Positions 59,920 to 64,000 of a stretch of 64,000 nt of DNA are shown piece after piece; the first letter of the stretch is position 1; each line of letters opens with the position of its first letter. The DNA comes from Mytilisepta virgata. Taxonomy: Eukaryota > Mollusca > Bivalvia > Mytilida > Mytilidae. The notes below the pieces were generated by a model. The model did not search any database, was not told where the DNA came from, and was given only the letters and a program-made list of their open reading frames with translations. The translations under genes and the position numbers were made by a program. The stretch covers positions 52,761,455 to 52,825,454 of the forward strand of contig CM051517.1 in NCBI GenBank assembly GCA_028015205.1, in the 5' to 3' direction.

Positions 59920-60500
59920 CCTCGTTCAGAATTGTGTCCGAAGACCCGGATTGTCATCCAAGATGGCCGCCAAAGCCAAACTTAGTATAACATAGGACTC
60001 TACTGGAAAATTCATTTGGACAATTGGAACAAGAGTTGGTGTCAATGGTTCTTAGAAATGTGTCTGTTGATCCAGATTGTCAAGCAAGATGGCCAGTACA
60101 GAAGGATCCTATAGTAAAATTCTTTTTAAAATCTTCTTATCTGAAACGACTGATCGAGGCAATTGGAACTATAATCAGATTTGACAGCTATGGTCATTAA
60201 TTTCAGAATTGTTCCGATGACATGGGCTGCCAACTACGATGTCCCCACAGCCGAACTTAGTTTAAACATATGGCCCTATGGTAAACTTAATTTAAATAAT
60301 CTCGTTTGAAATTACTTACATGAATCTCTTTCGGAATTGTGTCCGATGGCCTATGTGGTCCTCTTTTAGAATTGTGTTTTATAAAATGAAAATCTAACTC
60401 TGATACAACTGGACAAAAAGTGAGTCAAACTTGGGAGCAATGATATTTATCCTATGACAAAGATTGTCAACTAAGATGACTACCAATGCCTAGCGGATGG
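59920..60500 (+). repeat. Diverged tandem repeat, units of about 105-155 bp
   Basis: The motif 'gaattgtgtccga(t)ga(c)cc' plus 'gattgtca(a)ccaagatggcc' recurs near 59930, 60050, 60205, 60335 and 60450 with decreasing fidelity, separated by sequence with 'gcaattggaac(t)a' and 'aaacttagt'. It resembles the internal repeats of the hairpin-headed repeat class but is not the same family. Confidence 0.55.
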
Positions 60501-61569
60501 GAAAATCTACTTCATAAAAGTTTCTTGTGTGATCTTTTTTAAACAAATCTTGGCAGCAATGGAATTTACATGTAGATGGTCAAGTATCAAATAAATGCCC
60601 ATTTGAATTTTCTCTATGTGTGGCTTCTACTGCCGTAATCTAAAACCATCTAGACTGACATTCCCTACCTCCTACCTCATAAAATGAGGTAATAAATACA
60701 AAAAAAAAAAAATAAAGACCACTGCTGATTTAGAAGAGAAAAATGTAACTTCGATATAATCGGTATCATACTCGCATGATTTTATGCCATCGGTAATCAT
60801 TGCTTCACAATCAACACAATTGTAGATTCTAGATGACAAATTTTGAAAATCTTTAAACCTGTAGACCTGCTTCTGTTGCTTAAATATAATGATTTTCGGG
60901 CTTTTCAAAGAAGTTTCGCTTGTGGGCCATTTTCAAATTGTCGCATAATGCCTTCCAAATTCTCACGGGTCAAATATGTGGATTTTTAAGATTTTTAAAT
61001 GATAACTACATTCTGTAAGAATAACTTTAAGTGACTAAATATTTTTCTCCATACTTTAATATCACTGTAAGAAGATTTGTAACAAAGATTTGCCAACTTA
61101 CCGTCTTTGGATACGTTTTCAACGTGAAGGACGCTCAGATTCAAAACGAATTGTTTTGGTGAAAGTTCTTTTATGTACCTCCTTTCATATGAAAGTAGAA
61201 TGGTTTTGAATCTGAGTCTTTATTTCATGTATTCCGTTAAAATGTTCGTAAATGAATTCATTGCTCCGATTTGTTATATTTGTATGGTTTAAAAAAAGTT
61301 ATATTGAATAAATAAAATATGTTAGGCTTATTCTATTTTGAGGCACAAGATATGCATACTTTGTCGATCTAAAACTCAAAGCTATGTCTAAAACCGCAAA
61401 TGGTGAAAGCCTAACCAATTACCCAAATTGTTGAAGACCAGATTTAAATGCCAAAGTCAACATCACTAAAGTGTAAAGCAAAAATAATCTGTATAGGCGC
61501 GAAATCCTCCACTGAACAATAAACTGAGACTTAAAGTTATCGAAATATTAACAAAACATACATATAATA
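60501..61569. other. Noncoding stretch
   Basis: No gene recognised. The minus-strand 78-codon frame at 60672-60908 includes a Phe-rich low-complexity end and no motif. Confidence 0.4.
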
Positions 61570-61815
61570 CAATTTTTTTGATACCAATTTTGATGCAGAA
61601 GATGTGCACATTTCGTCGATTTACGACTCATCAGTTGTGCTCAAGGCCTAAAATTTGAAAACCAAAACAACAATCCTAAAGGTTGAAGAGCAAATTCAAA
61701 AGCCAAAATGTCCAAAAGGCGTAAAGACAAAACCATCTAAGGACAGCGCTATGCACTCCTTAGTTTTCACAAATTTTATAAAAAAAACATTTGGACATTT
61801 TGTGCATCTAAATTG
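61570..61815. mobile_element. MITE-like family B, complete-looking copy
   Basis: The ends are inverted: 'tttgataccaattttgatgc' at the left against 'gcatctaaattggtatcaaa' at the right, with further pairing of 'gatgtgcacattt' and 'ggacattttgtgcatc'. The interior has 'tcatcagttgtgctcaaggc' and 'ccatctaaggacagcgctat'. About 245 bp, noncoding. It is the best reference copy in the window for this family. Confidence 0.75.
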
Positions 61816-63292
61816 GTATCAAAGATATTATTAAATCATATAGATAATCCAGATGACAAGAAACAGTTGAAAGGTAATGTATAAAAGATACAGGAAATCA
61901 GAGAGATAAGCTTTTGTTCGCCCATGTTTACCTATAATAATATACAATCCTAAACGGAAAGTTTCATCATCAATATAGAATTTTTTTTATTTGAACTCTC
62001 TATTGTTGTCGTGTCAGGTTTCAACGATCAGCTGACAAACAATCATTGACACATATGAAATATCACTTTAATCATCAATGTGTTTAATTACTTAATTACT
62101 TACTATTTGTTCCGTTATCTCGTAATTTGATAGTTTATTCCTATGACATTAGTAAGTGGTTTCATAACGAAACAGTTCATCAATACTTACTTTTATTGAT
62201 GGTTTGCTTTTAACGTTCTTTATTGTACTTCGTGAGAAAGGTGTTCGCTTACAAAATCTGAAACACACTGAAAACAATTATTGTATTGAAGTTTAAATTT
62301 TTTCAGAATATAAATTATATCATAAATCTATGTTATAAAGAGTGTAAAAACGGACGGATCAATTTAGGCATTTCCGGGTAATTTTAAACCAGTTAGTGAT
62401 TGTGTCAATTGAAATTAAAACAATGTTTGGTTACAGGCAATTACTATACATTCCTCAATATGATCTTGAATGCTGCTACTTTAAAATTAGGTGGGCATGG
62501 AATTCGGAATAGAAATTAAAAATTAAACTGTCATCATGGTCATATCAATCATAGTTTCGATTGTGATTTTTTTTTTGTCATTTGTTTTTTGAGTGGGAGT
62601 TTTGATAAGCAACCGCGTGAATGTATCGATAAATGAAATCCAAAGAATGAGTTTTTCCTTTCTACAGTGTACATATATTGCACATGTTAACGGTAGATTG
62701 GTAATGAAGTGTTCTCACCTTTAATATGGGAAATATCTAATTAATGGATCCTGGTTAATAAATTCGTTTCTGCTTTGAACCATATGGAAGAAAATTCTAG
62801 TTAAATTATATGTATAAGTATTTTCTTACTCTTTTTACAGTGAATACTAAAAACAGAAAAAAAAACAAGTACTGTCTTCGGTCATCTTAAAAAATGTTAT
62901 CTGACACGTTTATCGATGTACAAAATGTGTTTCTTTTCGTTTCATTTGTTCTTACCTTAAAATCACGCAAAAGTTCCGCATGGATTATACAGAGCATTCG
63001 TACATACTTCACACGATAGTTGGTGTTAAAAATTACAATTGTTCACATGCAGTTAGTATTTTGATGAAGAAAGTAGCTATTTATCAAAATTTAAACTCTG
63101 TTTTTAAAACTTGTATTGTTTTATGCTATGATTGTAGAGAATCTTAATTTTCACGTACTGTTTATAGTAATACATATCCAAAGGCGTTTGCGAATACAAA
63201 AAAATCAATATTTTCGTTTAATTACAGAGCAGATATTTTACAACGAACGTCTTTAAGATCAAAGGGCAAAAGATGGAAACTATATTGATTTA
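61816..63292. other. A+T-rich noncoding stretch
   Basis: No gene or repeat recognised. Confidence 0.4.
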
Positions 63293-63590
63293 ATAAATGT
63301 TGTGTTACAAACCAAGACATTAAAATTGGTATTTGCTGCTTCCCCACCAAGCACGCGGCATACAAGGAATAAGAGCAAATAACTGGTTGGCTCGGAGTTG
63401 GTATAATGTGTCCGAGTGGGTTGATATGTCTTCCTGTGAACAGTTTCTTCATGAGATAGCACGTTAAAATTCCGGCCCAGCGTGTCGGTCTTGTACAAAG
63501 CAGTGATCATATTCATATCATATCAATATGTTCTCGTCCTGATATGCACCTTGGACGTTAAAGAATAATTCATCCATCCACCCATAGCAA
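63293..63590 (+). mobile_element. tRNA-derived SINE family C, body and tail
   Basis: It starts at 'accaagacattaaaattggt' and 'atttgctgcttccccaccaa', shared with the copy at 44930-45057, and continues through 'tggctcggagttggtataat', 'gtgtccgagtgggttgatat' and 'ccggcccagcgtgtcggtct' to the tail 'ggacgttaaagaataattca' with (tccatccaccc). The tRNA-like head is missing, so it is 5' truncated. Two minus-strand open frames here are shadows. Confidence 0.65.
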
Positions 63591-64000
63591 TGTGACATGA
63601 ATTTTACTATTATACCATACAGTTTATGTAACTACATGTAGGTGCAATTTTTTATGTTACATTCAATTTAACAAAGCTTTTTTTCTTAATGAATACGAAT
63701 TCCACATCTGCTTATATAAATTACTTTGACGCGTTTGGACTAAGCGTTTGTTTTACAAATTTAGCTAGTGGTAAAGATTCAAAGCAAGCTAAAAAGGTAC
63801 AGTTTTATATATTTGTATTCTGGTAATCTAATACTATGACAGAAGGAAGAAACAGAGACCTAGCAAACTGTTGTAATGTACCGATACAACATCATTAATT
63901 GCTACATTAGAGAACATTCACGGAAGTAAAAGGAAACCTGGACAGATACTAAATACGCTACAGAAATGACTTTGGGCTAAAAAAAATATAGTCAGTCAGT
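63591..64000. other. Noncoding stretch
   Basis: Nothing recognised. Confidence 0.4.

Noticed and set aside
63222..63516. Two minus-strand small proteins
   Set aside because: They overlap each other and lie within a plus-strand SINE body.

Overview
The window looks like nuclear DNA of a bivalve mollusc, most likely a marine mussel (Mytilus or a close relative). It is strongly A+T-rich and gene-poor, and has no operons or bacterial-type genes. It is full of short dispersed repeats of kinds I associate with mussel genomes: tRNA-derived SINEs whose tail reads 'ggcgtaaaaccccaactaaacaaa', a MITE-like family carrying 'gatgtgcacatttcg', hairpin elements, and frequent TACATGTA-type palindromes. The genus is an inference from repeat content; no marker gene is present.

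The only convincing cellular gene is on the minus strand at about 3.0-5.85 kb. It is a two-immunoglobulin-domain cell-surface or secreted protein that resembles the zig-8/dpr (defective proboscis extension response) family. Three exons have good splice sites and compatible phases. A fourth, a frame-preserving 24-nt microexon candidate, lies between the two Ig domains. The signal-peptide exon(s), which would be at higher coordinates, and the C-terminal exon, which would be below 3 kb, were not found. The 5.9-9.7 kb stretch is therefore probably intron or 5' flank of this gene.

The rest is mainly a graveyard of mobile elements. 9.7-11.5 kb: an LTR-like pair of 460-bp direct repeats around 850 bp of noncoding DNA, with a 5-bp target-site duplication. 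11.6-16.9 kb: foldback, hAT-type and pogo-type fragments. 19.8-20.7 kb: a tandemly structured repeat. 21.4-22.85 kb: a decayed MULE-like transposon whose right end is tandemly duplicated with no difference visible. 26.4-27.2 kb (minus) and 39.5-41.6 kb (plus): two decayed Tigger/pogo-like transposases, the second with an inverted piece of its own catalytic region. 42.5-43.2 kb: a GIY-YIG endonuclease remnant of a Penelope-like retroelement. 45.4-46.2 kb: the end of a reverse transcriptase plus its 3' tail. 51-57.5 kb: several SINEs of different ages, one full length with a 13-bp target-site duplication.

Between 28.3 and 35.2 kb an approximately 2.2-kb unit is repeated three times in the same orientation and has diverged. 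It carries an open exon-like reading frame in unit 1 that is broken in units 2 and 3. Insertions private to single units, and a SINE fossil shared by units 1 and 3, allow the order of events to be inferred. I did not find a coherent novel multigene system. The most notable items are the microexon, the triplicated unit with paralogous empty sites, the LTR-like noncoding element, and the recent 265-bp tandem duplication.
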